Part shown: positions 16,427-25,257 of the stretch, piece after piece
Layout of the letters: the number at the start of each line of letters is the position of its first letter
How positions within the stretch are numbered: position 1 is the stretch's first letter
Assembly (NCBI GenBank): GCA_944321725.1
Contig: CALUMI010000027.1
Span: 1 to 36,462 of the forward strand
Origin: an uncultured Muribaculaceae bacterium
GTDB lineage: Bacteria; Bacteroidota; Bacteroidia; Bacteroidales; Muribaculaceae
Length of the DNA: 36,462 bases
Direction of reading: 5' to 3'
The notes under the pieces: generated by a model
What the model was told of the DNA's origin: nothing
Seen by the model: only the letters and a program-made list of their open reading frames with translations
The model's database searches: none
Made by a program: the position numbers and the translations under genes

Positions 16427-17377
16427 TTAAATTTCTTCGCGTATCTGATAATCGTTTCTGCCTGCGGCATTACGCGCCACCAATTCTCCGATAAACCCGG
16501 CAAGAAAGAATTGCGAGCCGAGCAGCATCATTGTCAGCGCGATGTAGAAATAAGGCGATTCTGTCACAAGCCTGTACGGCATCCCGTGGTTGAGAGCGTA
16601 AATCTTCATGGCACCTACAGCTATAGCCGCGACAAATCCGATGAAAAACATTATTGAGCCGAGAAATCCGAAAATATGCATCGGCTTTCCTCCGAATGTG
16701 GATATGAACCACAGGCTTAGCAGGTCGAGATAGCCGTTTACGAAACGGTTGAGCCCGAATTTTGTCTTGCCGTATTTCCGTGCTTGGTGGTGGACCACTT
16801 TTTCTCCTATCCGTGAAAATCCGGCGTTTTTGGCAAGATACGGTATGTAGCGGTGCATTTCGCCGTAGACCTCGATGTTTTTCACCACATCTTTGCGGTA
16901 GGCTTTCAGCCCGCAGTTGAAGTCGTGGAGGTTGTGTATTCCGCTCACTTTTCGTGCCGTGGCGTTGAACAACTTTGTGGGAATGGTTTTCGACAGGGGG
17001 TCGTAACGCTTTTGTTTCCACCCCGACACCAAATCATAGTCTTCTTCCGTAATCATGCGGTAGAGCTCCGGAATTTCGTCGGGACTGTCCTGCAAATCGG
17101 CGTCCATAGTGATTACCACATTGCCGGAGGCACGCTCGAAACCGACATTGAGCGCAGGCGACTTTCCGTAATTCCGGCGGAAACATACGCCTTTGACACA
17201 GGGGTTGTTTTTTTGTAACTCATTGATTACCTGCCATGATTTGTCTGTAGAGCCGTCGTTTATGAAAATTATCTCATAGCTGAAGCTGTTGGCTTCCATG
17301 ACACGCCTGATCCACGCTTCCAATTCCGGCAGCGATTCGTCTTCGTTGTATAACGGTACTATTACTGAAATATCCAT
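16427..17377 (-). CDS. Membrane GT2 glycosyltransferase, DPM1/ArnC-like
   Basis: The 316-residue protein has a GT-A catalytic domain (1-230: ISVIVPLYNEDESLPEL, INDGSTDKS, and the DXD-type motif ITMDADLQDSPDEIPEL) followed by two C-terminal membrane helices (about 235-260 and 275-300). This is the architecture of polyprenyl-phosphate sugar transferases such as ArnC, GtrB and dolichol-phosphate mannose synthase. It would transfer a sugar from a nucleotide donor to undecaprenyl phosphate at the inner membrane; the sugar is unknown. It leads a four-gene operon and has its own promoter between it and dnaB. Confidence 0.92.
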   Translation of the reverse strand: MDISVIVPLYNEDESLPELEAWIRRVMEANSFSYEIIFINDGSTDKSWQVINELQKNNPCVKGVCFRRNYGKSPALNVGFERASGNVVITMDADLQDSPDEIPELYRMITEEDYDLVSGWKQKRYDPLSKTIPTKLFNATARKVSGIHNLHDFNCGLKAYRKDVVKNIEVYGEMHRYIPYLAKNAGFSRIGEKVVHHQARKYGKTKFGLNRFVNGYLDLLSLWFISTFGGKPMHIFGFLGSIMFFIGFVAAIAVGAMKIYALNHGMPYRLVTESPYFYIALTMMLLGSQFFLAGFIGELVARNAAGRNDYQIREEI

Positions 17378-17397
17378 ATCGGAAATATCTGTCGTTG

Positions 17398-17405
17398 CAA
17401 AATTA
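17398..17405 (-). promoter_or_regulatory. -7 box of the GT2-nitroreductase operon
   Basis: The minus strand reads TAATTTTG, an exact TAnnTTTG match. A TTTC lies 20 nt upstream as a three-of-four -33. Transcription would start about 12-15 nt before the ATG at 17377, downstream of the dnaB stop. Confidence 0.6.
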
Positions 17406-17436
17406 CATTATTTCTGCCAAATTAGGAAATATGATG

Positions 17437-18996
17437 TCAGAATGGCGCTTTTGTGTCGTCTGACAGGCGGCTGAGGTCGAATGTGCCGTCGCTGCCTATG
17501 GGGTCGTTTGCCGGATCGGGAGTCGGAATGCCTGACGGCGAATCTTGCAGGCTTATTCTCGACTCGACTGTTTCCTGCTGGTATCCGAAGTCGTCGTCCC
17601 AATTTTGGAAACGCGCGTATTTGGCGATAAACCGGAGGTCGACATCGTCGACGGCTCCGCTACGGTGTTTTGCCACTATAAATTCGGCCTTGCCTTTTAT
17701 CGAGCGTCCGGAAGCGTCTTCCGACGAGTGGGTGTAGTACTCGGGGCGGTGGATGAAGCATACAATGTCGGCATCTTGTTCGATGGCACCCGACTCGCGC
17801 AGGTCGGAAAGTTGCGGACGGTTGTTTTTGTCGGTGCGGTCTTCCACCTTACGGCTGAGCTGCGAGAGGGCGACGATGGGAATGTTCAGCTCTTTGGCAA
17901 GTTGCTTCAGCGACCGGGATATCATGCTGACCTCCTGCTCGCGGCTCCCGAATTTCATGCCGCTGGCATTCATCAGTTGCAGGTAATCGATGATTATGAT
18001 TTTGATGTCATGCTCGCGGGCAAGCCGCCGCGCTTTTGTGCGCAGCTCAAAAATGGACAGGCTCGGAGTGTCGTCGACAAAGATTGGGGTGCTGTAGAGC
18101 TTCCTGACTCTTGAATTGAGCTGATTCCATTCCATTTGGGAGAGTGTGCCGCTTTTTATTTTGCTGCCCTCTATTTCGCATACGTTGGATATAAGACGGT
18201 TGACAAGTTGCAGATTCGACATCTCAAGAGAGAAAATCGCCACGGGGATGTTGTAGTCCACTGCCATGTTTTTTGCCATCGACAGCACGAAAGCCGTTTT
18301 ACCCATCGCCGGGCGGGCGGCAATGATTATCAGGTCAGAATTTTGCCATCCCGAAGTCAGTTTGTCCAATTTGTGGAAACCTGTCGGCAGCCCGCTCAAT
18401 CCGTTCTCACGTTTTGCCGCGGCCTCTATTTGCTCGATGGCGGTATTTATCACCGGATTGATTTGTGTGAAATCTTTTTTCAGGTTTCCTTGCGATATTT
18501 GGAACAGACTGCCTTCCGCCTCTTGCAGCAGGTCGTCGACATCATAACTCTCGTCGAATGCTTTTTCTTCTATCGTCGAGCAGAATGTGATGAGTTGCCG
18601 CGCGAGATGCTTTTGCTCGACTATTCTTGCGTGAAACTCGATGTGCGCGGCTGAGGCCACATTGGCGGTGAGCTCCGAAACATGCAGCGGGCCGCCTACT
18701 TCGTCGAGCGTGCCGTCGGCACGCAGCTGCTCTACTACGGTCATCATGTCTATCGGCTGCTGGTTCATGCCGAGCTCGCTGATTGCCGTATATATTTTTT
18801 GGTTGGCCGGCTCATAGAATGATTCCGGGCGCAATATGTCGCAGACTCTTGAATAGGCGTCGCTTTCGAGCATCAATGCCCCAAGCACCGCCTCTTCAAG
18901 CTCCCGGCTTTGCGGCTGCAATTTTCCGTTCTCCGACATTATTGATTTATGTTCCGGTTGCTTCCGACGCGGCGTATATTTATTGACGGGTTCCAT
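17437..18996 (-). CDS. dnaB: Replicative DNA helicase DnaB
   Basis: Hexameric helicase that unwinds DNA at the replication fork. Its 519 residues comprise a short basic N-terminal extension and the N-terminal domain that binds primase (about 30-130, ELEEAVLGALMLESDAY). A linker and a RecA-like C-terminal domain follow, with Walker A ARPAMGKTAF, Walker B IKIIIIDYLQLM and RESGAIEQDADIVCFIHRPEYY. No intein is present in the Walker A or other usual insertion sites. Some Ser/Asp/Pro residues extend the C-terminus. It is divergent from the glycosyltransferase cluster. Confidence 0.97.
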   Translation of the reverse strand: MEPVNKYTPRRKQPEHKSIMSENGKLQPQSRELEEAVLGALMLESDAYSRVCDILRPESFYEPANQKIYTAISELGMNQQPIDMMTVVEQLRADGTLDEVGGPLHVSELTANVASAAHIEFHARIVEQKHLARQLITFCSTIEEKAFDESYDVDDLLQEAEGSLFQISQGNLKKDFTQINPVINTAIEQIEAAAKRENGLSGLPTGFHKLDKLTSGWQNSDLIIIAARPAMGKTAFVLSMAKNMAVDYNIPVAIFSLEMSNLQLVNRLISNVCEIEGSKIKSGTLSQMEWNQLNSRVRKLYSTPIFVDDTPSLSIFELRTKARRLAREHDIKIIIIDYLQLMNASGMKFGSREQEVSMISRSLKQLAKELNIPIVALSQLSRKVEDRTDKNNRPQLSDLRESGAIEQDADIVCFIHRPEYYTHSSEDASGRSIKGKAEFIVAKHRSGAVDDVDLRFIAKYARFQNWDDDFGYQQETVESRISLQDSPSGIPTPDPANDPIGSDGTFDLSRLSDDTKAPF

Positions 18997-19015
18997 ATCG
19001 TTTCTGTTTGTTTTG

Positions 19016-19023
19016 CAAAATTA
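19016..19023 (-). promoter_or_regulatory. -7 box of dnaB
   Basis: The minus strand reads TAATTTTG (TAnnTTTG), 20 bp upstream of the dnaB ATG. No clear TTTG is seen 19-21 nt further upstream, so this rests on the -7 alone. Confidence 0.45.
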
Positions 19024-19044
19024 TGAAGAATATGTGAGAATAGC

Positions 19045-19052
19045 TATCTTTG
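19045..19052 (+). promoter_or_regulatory. -7 box of the glycosyltransferase-ispE operon
   Basis: TATCTTTG is an exact TAnnTTTG match, 36 bp before the first ATG at 19089. A -33 at correct spacing is not obvious. The promoter is back-to-back with that of dnaB. Confidence 0.5.
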
Positions 19053-19088
19053 TGGGAAATTGTCGGAAACAGTAATATTTTATCATAA

Positions 19089-20033
19089 ATGGTGCTGAGC
19101 GTTGTCATTCCTGTGTATAAAGTGGAGGCATATCTGCGCAAATGCGTGGAGAGTGTGCTTGGTGAGGCTGTGGACATGGAGGTGATACTCGTCAATGACT
19201 GCTCGCCTGACGCTTGCGGTGATATTTGCAGGCAATATGCCGGGAAAGACAGCAGGATTGTCGTGGTCGACAGAAAAGAGAACGGAGGATTGAGCGCGGC
19301 GCGCAACTCTGGTGTCGATGTGGCTCGCGGAGATTATATCACGTTTGTTGACTCTGACGATTTCATAGAGCCGGGCACATTTGTTGAAAACGTGGCGGTT
19401 TTAAAAGAGAATCCCGATATCGACATATTGGAGTATCCGGCACATGTGTATTTTGGCGGAAAGCGGTCTGAAATCTATACGCCCGTCGACACGTACAGTG
19501 TCGACGCGGTCACTGCTTTTGATTGTTGGTCTGCCCGTAAAGGATATTTTAATTGTTATGCGTGTAATAAACTTTTCAGGCGCGGGCTGTGGGATGGCGT
19601 GAGGTTTCCGGAACGCCGGTACTATGAGGATATATTTACAATACCGTATGTGGTGGACCGCGCATCGGTGATGAGATGTTCGGATAGGGGAATGTATTAT
19701 TATTGCGACAGGGAAGGGTCAATTTCAAATTCCGGAAAAGAAAAAGTGCTTTTTGATTTTGTTTCGGCTGATTTGAAATTGTGGGAACGGCTGAAAAGCA
19801 GCCCTTGTTTCTCCCGCTTGGATTCCGATGTGTTTTATCTTACTGTATGCAATTGGCAGGCTGCGTTATTGCGGGCGGGAGGAGAAATGCTGCTTCCGGA
19901 GTACTCGGTTTCTCTACGCAAACTGTTGTCGTCTAAGATTCCGTTTGCGACGAAGGCAAAAGCTTTTGCGAGCAAATTGCTTGGGAAGAATTATTGTAGA
20001 ATGTTGTCGTGTTATTTGGGATTGAGAGGATGA
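19089..20033 (+). CDS. GT2 glycosyltransferase
   Basis: A 314-residue GT-A fold enzyme. The N-terminus reads LSVVIPVYKVEAYLRKCVES. NDCSPD is the donor-binding Asp motif, ENGGLSAARNSG the characteristic loop, and FVDSDDF the metal-binding DXD. A candidate catalytic acid is in RYYEDIFTIPY. It lacks membrane helices, so it works in the cytoplasm on a lipid-linked or cell-surface glycan acceptor; sugar and acceptor are unknown. It is first of three glycosyltransferase genes joined by 4-bp overlaps. There is no polymerase or flippase in the window, so this is not a complete capsule locus. Confidence 0.9.
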   Translation: MVLSVVIPVYKVEAYLRKCVESVLGEAVDMEVILVNDCSPDACGDICRQYAGKDSRIVVVDRKENGGLSAARNSGVDVARGDYITFVDSDDFIEPGTFVENVAVLKENPDIDILEYPAHVYFGGKRSEIYTPVDTYSVDAVTAFDCWSARKGYFNCYACNKLFRRGLWDGVRFPERRYYEDIFTIPYVVDRASVMRCSDRGMYYYCDREGSISNSGKEKVLFDFVSADLKLWERLKSSPCFSRLDSDVFYLTVCNWQAALLRAGGEMLLPEYSVSLRKLLSSKIPFATKAKAFASKLLGKNYCRMLSCYLGLRG

Positions 20034-21010
20034 GGAATTTGTCGATAAGTTTTGTGGTGCCGTGTTATTGTACTGACAAATCGCAACTTATGCGATGCTT
20101 GCGCAGCATAATCTCATTGGGCGATGATTTTGAATGGGAAGTGAGGCTTATCGATGACGGTACCCCGCATTCGCAAGTGGAGAGTTGGGTGAAAGAATTG
20201 GGCGACGGCCGCATTTATTACCATTATCAGGAAAACGAGGGACTTGGCGGAGCGCGAAATAAAGGGATAGAACTCTCAACCAAAGAATACATACAGTTTG
20301 TGGATTCGGATGACTATCTGTTTCGTGACGCATATCTTTATTGTGCCGGGATTTTGGACAGATACAGTCCGGATTTGCTGATATTTGGTTATAGGAAAGT
20401 GTATTCGGACGGAGTGGAGGAATGTGTTGCGGGTAAGTGTGGCAGGTTGCTTCGTTATAAGGACGGAACCGAATATATGCTGAAAAAAAGTTTGTTTGCC
20501 GCCGCATGTATGTATGTCGTGAAGAGAGATGTTATCGGCAACAAACGGTTTTTGCATCATATTTTTCATGAGGATGAGGAATTTACGCCACGACTTTTAT
20601 TGGACTGCGGAGAAATGATAGTGACCGATGCGGCTCCATACGCTTATTATCAACGTCCGGACTCGATTATAGGCAGGCGGGACGCTGCACATGTGGACAG
20701 GCGTTTTAAAGACTTGTTGAGAGTGATATGCTCTCTCCGTGCGGGCATTGCGCAGCAGGACAAGCGAAAAAGTGACGCTTTGACGAGGCGGGTCGATCAA
20801 CTTGGAGAAGCGTTTGTGTACGATTTGATAAGATTTTCGCCTGATGCTGCGTTTTTGGAGCGTTGGCTGGACGAGCTTCGCGCTAACGGGATTTTTCCTG
20901 TGGCATGTAAGCGGTATAATATGAAATATGTGATATTTTATTGTCTGACGAACAAAAGATGGAAAGTCAGAGCGATTTATAATTTAAACAAGAAAATCGG
21001 CATAATATGA
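20030..21010 (+). CDS. GT2 glycosyltransferase
   Basis: A 326-residue GT-A enzyme starting MRNLSISFVVPCY. It has RLIDDGTPHS, NEGLGGARNKGIEL, the metal site FVDSDDY and a HEDEEFTPRL motif likely to contain the catalytic base. The ATG at 20030 was chosen over an in-frame ATG 21 nt upstream because it forms a 4-bp ATGA overlap with the preceding stop and leads straight into the first strand. It resembles the preceding enzyme in layout but is clearly diverged, so the two probably add different sugars. Confidence 0.9.
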   Translation: MRNLSISFVVPCYCTDKSQLMRCLRSIISLGDDFEWEVRLIDDGTPHSQVESWVKELGDGRIYYHYQENEGLGGARNKGIELSTKEYIQFVDSDDYLFRDAYLYCAGILDRYSPDLLIFGYRKVYSDGVEECVAGKCGRLLRYKDGTEYMLKKSLFAAACMYVVKRDVIGNKRFLHHIFHEDEEFTPRLLLDCGEMIVTDAAPYAYYQRPDSIIGRRDAAHVDRRFKDLLRVICSLRAGIAQQDKRKSDALTRRVDQLGEAFVYDLIRFSPDAAFLERWLDELRANGIFPVACKRYNMKYVIFYCLTNKRWKVRAIYNLNKKIGII

Positions 21011-22107
21011 GAATATTGTTGTTGGGAGAGTACAGTAACGTGCATTGGACCCTTGCCGAAGGCCTGCGTTTGCTGGGGCATGAGGTATGTGTGGTTTCCA
21101 ATGGCGATTTTTGGAAAAATTATCGGTGCGACATCTCGTTGATACGGAACACATCCTCTCGTTTTGGCGCGTTGTCGTACGCCGCGAAGGTGGCGGCGAC
21201 ATTGCCTGCTTTGAGGGGCTATGACGTGGTTCAACTGATTAATCCGATGTTTCTGGAGCTAAAGGCGGAGCGTATTTTTCCGATATATAAATATTTGCGG
21301 CGCAATAATGGAAAACTGTTTCTCGGAGCATTCGGCATGGATTATTATTGGGTGAACGTTTGTCGGACGACAAGTATTTTCAGATACTCCGATTTCAACA
21401 TAGGCGGAAAATTGCGTGATGACGCGGTGGCGATGCGCGAAGTGGCGGATTGGACAGGCACGAAAAAAGAAGAGCTGAACCGAATGATAGCCGATGACTG
21501 TGACGGGATTATAGCGGGTTTGTACGAATATTATTCATGTTATCGGCTCTCTTTCCCGGAGAAAACCGTTTTCATACCGTTCCCTATCAATACCGACGAG
21601 ATAAGGTACATTGTCAACAATCCCGGTGACAAAGTGAAATTTTTTATCGGTGTTCAGAAAGAGCGGGGAGTGTATAAGGGGACAGACATTATGCTGCGCG
21701 CGTTGGAACGGGTGGTAAATGACTATTTCGGACGTTGCGAAATGGTCAAGGCTGAGTCGGTGCCTTATCCGCAGTATTGCAGTATGCTCGACAACAGCAA
21801 TGTGCTTCTCGACCAATTGTATTCCTATACGCCGGCAATGAACGGTTTGCTGGCTATGGCTAAAGGATTGGTGCTTGTTGGCGGCGGAGAGGAGGAAAGC
21901 TATGAGTTGCTTGGCGAAAAAGAGTTGCGCCCGATAGTCAACGTTTTGCCCGATGAGGCGGATGTGTATGACAAATTGAGAAGATTGGCGCTTAATCCGG
22001 AAGAAATCCCGTCTAAATCGCGCGACAGCAGAATGTATATAGAAAAATATCATGATTATCGGAAAGTAGCCGAAAAGTATATTGAATTTTGGAACAGTAA
22101 ACAGTGA
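21007..22107 (+). CDS. Glycosyltransferase, GT-B fold (GT1/GT4-like)
   Basis: The 366-residue protein has a GT-B-like N-terminus (ILLLGEYSNVHWTLAEGLRLLGHEVCVVSNG) and a C-terminal donor domain with FFIGVQKERGVYKGTDIMLRALE, LLDQLYSYTPAMNGLLAMAKG and the nucleotide-sugar-contact-like GGGEEESYEL. It lacks the strong E-x7-E of classical GT4 enzymes, so the family call is looser than for the two GT2 neighbours. It overlaps the previous gene by 4 bp. ispE begins 4 bp after its stop. Confidence 0.78.
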   Translation: MRILLLGEYSNVHWTLAEGLRLLGHEVCVVSNGDFWKNYRCDISLIRNTSSRFGALSYAAKVAATLPALRGYDVVQLINPMFLELKAERIFPIYKYLRRNNGKLFLGAFGMDYYWVNVCRTTSIFRYSDFNIGGKLRDDAVAMREVADWTGTKKEELNRMIADDCDGIIAGLYEYYSCYRLSFPEKTVFIPFPINTDEIRYIVNNPGDKVKFFIGVQKERGVYKGTDIMLRALERVVNDYFGRCEMVKAESVPYPQYCSMLDNSNVLLDQLYSYTPAMNGLLAMAKGLVLVGGGEEESYELLGEKELRPIVNVLPDEADVYDKLRRLALNPEEIPSKSRDSRMYIEKYHDYRKVAEKYIEFWNSKQ

Positions 22108-22111
22108 GAAT

Positions 22112-22927
22112 ATGATAGCGTTTCCTAATGCGAAAATAAATCTCGGATTGTACGTAGAGAGAAAGCGTGATGATGGCTATCACGACATTTCGACAGTGTT
22201 TTATCCCATTCCTTTGAGGGATGTGGTAGAGGTGGTCAGAGCCGGTGACACGGCTTTGAGGACATACGGAAACCCTGTCGGTTGCCCTCCGGAAAAAAAT
22301 TTGGTGATGAAGGCTTACAGGTTGCTTGAGAAGGAGTACGATTTGCCTCCTGTAGAGATTTGTCTGTATAAGCATATACCGGATGGGGCAGGATTGGGGG
22401 GCGGCTCAAGCGACGCGTCGGCTGTTCTTAAGATTTTAAATGGACTGTTTGCTTTGGGTCTTGATGACAAGTCTTTGGCAGAGCGAGCTGCCAAAATAGG
22501 TGCGGATTGCCCGTTTTTCATCTACAACCGCCCTGTTGTCGCAAGAGGAATAGGCGATGAGTTCTCGATGTCGGATGTCGATTTGTCGGGGATGACGGCT
22601 GTCGTTGTTAAGCCGGACGTTTATGTTTCGACGGCCGATGCCTATCGCGGTGTTGAGCCTCATGTGCCGGAGCTTGATGTGTCGGAGGCTGTCAAACTTC
22701 CTGTCGTGGAATGGAAGTGTGTCTTGACAAACGCTTTCGAGAAACATATTTTCGAGTTGTATCCGCAGCTTGCGGAGCTGAAAGCGGAATTGTATTGGAG
22801 CGGTGCTGTCTATGCTTCCATGTCCGGTTCGGGATCTGCCATTTATGGTATTTTCGATAGTGACAATATGGCAGAATCGTTTGTGTCCCGGTGTCAGCAA
22901 CATGCGGTGTATAAATTGCGGTTATGA
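22112..22927 (+). CDS. ispE: 4-diphosphocytidyl-2-C-methyl-D-erythritol kinase
   Basis: GHMP-family kinase that phosphorylates CDP-methylerythritol at the 2-hydroxyl in the MEP pathway to isopentenyl diphosphate. The 271-residue product has the N-terminal FPNAKINLGLYV motif, the substrate HD pair (DGYHDISTVFYPI), the ATP-binding loop PDGAGLGGGSSDASAVL and the C-terminal SMSGSGSAIYGIF. The ATG at 22112 fits the family start and follows the GT stop; an upstream in-frame ATG at 22082 lies inside the GT gene. Being at the end of a glycosyltransferase operon may be incidental, or may link lipid-carrier supply to glycan assembly. Confidence 0.95.
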   Translation: MIAFPNAKINLGLYVERKRDDGYHDISTVFYPIPLRDVVEVVRAGDTALRTYGNPVGCPPEKNLVMKAYRLLEKEYDLPPVEICLYKHIPDGAGLGGGSSDASAVLKILNGLFALGLDDKSLAERAAKIGADCPFFIYNRPVVARGIGDEFSMSDVDLSGMTAVVVKPDVYVSTADAYRGVEPHVPELDVSEAVKLPVVEWKCVLTNAFEKHIFELYPQLAELKAELYWSGAVYASMSGSGSAIYGIFDSDNMAESFVSRCQQHAVYKLRL

Positions 22928-22961
22928 GGCGGTTCGGCTGTTTAAATCGATATTTTGTGCG

Positions 22962-22985
22962 GTCTGTCAGTTTGGCAGACTTTTT
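22962..22985 (+). terminator. Weak terminator after ispE
   Basis: GTCTGTC-AGTTT-GGCAGAC pairs over 7 bp (one G-T) and is followed by TTTTTG. It lies 34 bp past the ispE stop. It also overlaps a TTGGCA...TTGA sequence that partly resembles a sigma-54 promoter for grpE. Confidence 0.5.
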
Positions 22986-23033
22986 GATGTAAAGGTTTTT
23001 GATATTCAGATTAAAAATAAAAAACGATATACA

Positions 23034-23630
23034 ATGTCAGAAAACAAACAAGCTAATCCTGAAGAGGAAAAGGATGTTGAAAAAGGTGTGACACAGGCGA
23101 ATGAAAACTCGGAGAACGAAGAGCATACAGACGAGAATTCCGAAAACAACGAAGAGCTGACTGAAGTGGAGAAGTTGGCGAAAGATTTGGAGGAAGCCAA
23201 GTCTGAGCTTGAAAAACAAAAAAAAGAATATCTTTTTTTGCTTGCTGAGTTTGATAATTTTCGCAAACGCACTTTAAAGGAAAAATCGGAGCTGATAAAA
23301 AATGCGGGTGAAAAAGCGATGCTCGATATTTTGCCGGTGGTCGACGATTTTGAGCGCGCGTTGCAGGCAATGCACGACAGCGCTGATTTGGACAGCGTCA
23401 AAGAAGGAGTTGATTTGATTTATAGCAAGTTCATCAAATATCTTGAGAGCAACGGCGTGAAAGCAATAAACTCTGACAATGCCGATTTCAATACGGAATT
23501 CCATGAGGCTGTCACTACTTTTCCGGCTGCCGACGACAGTCAGAAGGGCAAGGTGATAGACACTGTGCAGAAAGGCTATATGCTCAATGATAAGGTCTTG
23601 CGTCATAGTAAAGTGGTTGTGGGACAATGA
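23034..23630 (+). CDS. grpE: Nucleotide exchange factor GrpE
   Basis: A 198-residue co-chaperone that releases ADP from DnaK. An acidic, Glu/Asn-rich N-terminal tail (1-45) leads into a long coiled coil (about 45-90, KLAKDLEEAKSELEKQKKEYLFLLAEFDNFRKRT). The beta domain follows, with VVDDFERAL and the C-terminal signature GKVIDTVQKGYMLNDKVLRHSKVVV. The ATG at 23034 was chosen because the longer in-frame ORF from 22803 runs through ispE. dnaJ begins 33 bp downstream; dnaK is not in the window. Confidence 0.95.
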   Translation: MSENKQANPEEEKDVEKGVTQANENSENEEHTDENSENNEELTEVEKLAKDLEEAKSELEKQKKEYLFLLAEFDNFRKRTLKEKSELIKNAGEKAMLDILPVVDDFERALQAMHDSADLDSVKEGVDLIYSKFIKYLESNGVKAINSDNADFNTEFHEAVTTFPAADDSQKGKVIDTVQKGYMLNDKVLRHSKVVVGQ

Positions 23631-23663
23631 TTTTTTTGAGTAGGAGACAGGAGAAATTTGAAT

Positions 23664-24824
23664 ATGAGCGACAAAAGAGATTATTATGAGGTGCTCGGTG
23701 TGGCAAAAACAGCGAGTGCCGACGAAATAAAGAAAGCATATCGTAAACTTGCCATTAAATATCATCCGGACAGAAATCCGGGAGATAAAGAGGCAGAGGA
23801 AAAATTCAAGGAAGCCGCAGAGGCTTATGATGTGCTTAGCAATCCTGACAAACGCGCGCGTTATGACCAATTCGGGCATAACATGGGGCCGCAAGGATTT
23901 GGCGGAGGATATAGCGGTGGCGGAATGTCGATGGAAGACATTTTCTCGCATTTTGGCGACATCTTTGAGGATCTTGGAGGATTTGGAGGTTTTAGCGGCT
24001 TCGGTGGTAATCGGGCACGGCGTGGCGCGACACCGCGCGGAAGCGATTTGCGCATAAATGTGAAGGTTACGCTGAAAGACGTGGTACATGGAGTTACCAA
24101 AAAATTCAAGATAAATCATCTTGTCGCTTGTGCGGAGTGCCATGGCACAGGTGCTAAAGGCGGCAATTCATATAAAACTTGTGCCACGTGTCATGGAACG
24201 GGGATGGTAACCCGTGTGCAGCAGACTTTTTTGGGGCAGATGCAGACGCAGTCAGTATGTCCAGACTGCCATGGCGAAGGGAAAATAATAACCGAGCCTT
24301 GCGGACATTGCCATGGTGAGGGAGTTGAGCGTAAAGAGGAAATCGTGGAAGTCAATATCCCGGCCGGTGTAAGCGACGGAATGACTCTGAAGATGAATGG
24401 CAAAGGCAATGCTGCCCGGCGTGGCGGCGTGAGCGGAGATTTGCTGATTTATGTGACAGAAGAGCGTGATGCCGAGCTTATCCGCGATGGAAATGACATT
24501 ACATATAATCTTATGCTTGATTTTCCGACAGCCGTGTTGGGAGGAAAAGTAGAGGTTCCTACAGTGGATGGCCGGGCACGTATCACGATAGAGCCGGGTA
24601 CGCAGTCGGGCAAGATTCTGCGTTTGCGCGGTAAAGGCATTCCTTCACTGGAACGTGGAGGAACAGTCGGGGATGAACTGGTTAATGTTATGATTTATAC
24701 TCCGGAGCATCTTACGCCGGAAGAGCGTGCCGCTGTAGAGAAACTGCGCGACTCTCATAATGTTAAGCCGACGGAAGATGCCAAGACACGCATATTCTCG
24801 CGCTTGCGGCATATTTTCGATTGA
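23664..24824 (+). CDS. dnaJ: Chaperone protein DnaJ
   Basis: A 386-residue type-I Hsp40 that delivers substrates to DnaK and stimulates its ATPase. The J domain (1-70) has the essential HPD in [10 protein letters not shown] Gly/Phe-rich linker follows (about 75-125, [21 protein letters not shown]). The zinc domain has four CxxCxGxG repeats ([32 protein letters not shown]), and two C-terminal beta domains complete the protein. ATG at 23664 is preferred over TTG at 23658; a purine-rich AGGAGA lies just upstream. It is co-transcribed with grpE. Confidence 0.97.
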   Translation: MSDKRDYYEVLGVAKTASADEIKKAYRKLAIKYHPDRNPGDKEAEEKFKEAAEAYDVLSNPDKRARYDQFGHNMGPQGFGGGYSGGGMSMEDIFSHFGDIFEDLGGFGGFSGFGGNRARRGATPRGSDLRINVKVTLKDVVHGVTKKFKINHLVACAECHGTGAKGGNSYKTCATCHGTGMVTRVQQTFLGQMQTQSVCPDCHGEGKIITEPCGHCHGEGVERKEEIVEVNIPAGVSDGMTLKMNGKGNAARRGGVSGDLLIYVTEERDAELIRDGNDITYNLMLDFPTAVLGGKVEVPTVDGRARITIEPGTQSGKILRLRGKGIPSLERGGTVGDELVNVMIYTPEHLTPEERAAVEKLRDSHNVKPTEDAKTRIFSRLRHIFD

Positions 24825-24845
24825 TACCGGACAGGAAATGAAGAG

Positions 24846-24895
24846 CAAGGCATGTGTGCTTACCAAAAACATACATGCCTTGTTTCTTTTTATTT
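24846..24895 (+). terminator. Intrinsic terminator of grpE-dnaJ
   Basis: CAAGGCATGT (24846-24855) pairs perfectly with ACATGCCTTG (24873-24882), followed by TTTCTTTTTATTTT. The T-tract runs into the last codons of the convergent marR-type gene (stop at 24890). Confidence 0.8.
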
Positions 24896-25249
24896 TATGA
24901 TACTTCCAAGAGGCTCAGGCATTTGGTGATTGCTGTTTTTTATGTCAGCGAGCAGTTGCCGGCCTGTATCGGTAAGCATAAAAAACATTTGTCGTTTGTC
25001 GTTGTCGCCGATGTCGCGTTTTACATACCCTTTTTTTTCTACCGATTTTAGCACTTTCGACATGTTCGAATGGCTTAGCCCGAGCATGGCGCTTAGCTCT
25101 CCGGAAGATAGCTTTTCGGCTTTTTGAAGCGAGCACAGTGTCATTCCATCATTCAGGCAAATTCCGTGTGCTTTTTCGAAATTGGTTTCAAACAGGGCTA
25201 TTGCGTGCTGTAAATCGCGTATTTGGCAAAGTTTTTCCTCGTTGTTCAT
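24890..25249 (-). CDS. MarR-family transcriptional regulator
   Basis: A 119-residue winged-helix regulator. The recognition region reads LSSGELSAMLGLSHSNMSKVLKSVEKKGYVKRDIG, followed by the wing DNDKRQMFFMLTDTGRQLLADI, the DxR and LT-x-x-G-x-x-L hallmarks of MarR. A single early Cys (EKLCQ) and Cys residues in GICLNDG/MTLCSL could act as redox or persulfide sensors, which is inference. ATG at 25249 is preferred over a TTG at 25261 that would overlap the upstream stop. It lies 8 bp downstream of the sulfur-transfer flavoprotein gene and is probably its co-transcribed regulator. Confidence 0.88.
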   Translation of the reverse strand: MNNEEKLCQIRDLQHAIALFETNFEKAHGICLNDGMTLCSLQKAEKLSSGELSAMLGLSHSNMSKVLKSVEKKGYVKRDIGDNDKRQMFFMLTDTGRQLLADIKNSNHQMPEPLGSIIK

Positions 25250-25257
25250 CACCGACT

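Noticed and set aside
22803..23033. Longer N-terminus for grpE overlapping ispE
   Set aside because: The extra residues are an out-of-frame reading of ispE. Family similarity starts at the acidic tail after 23034.
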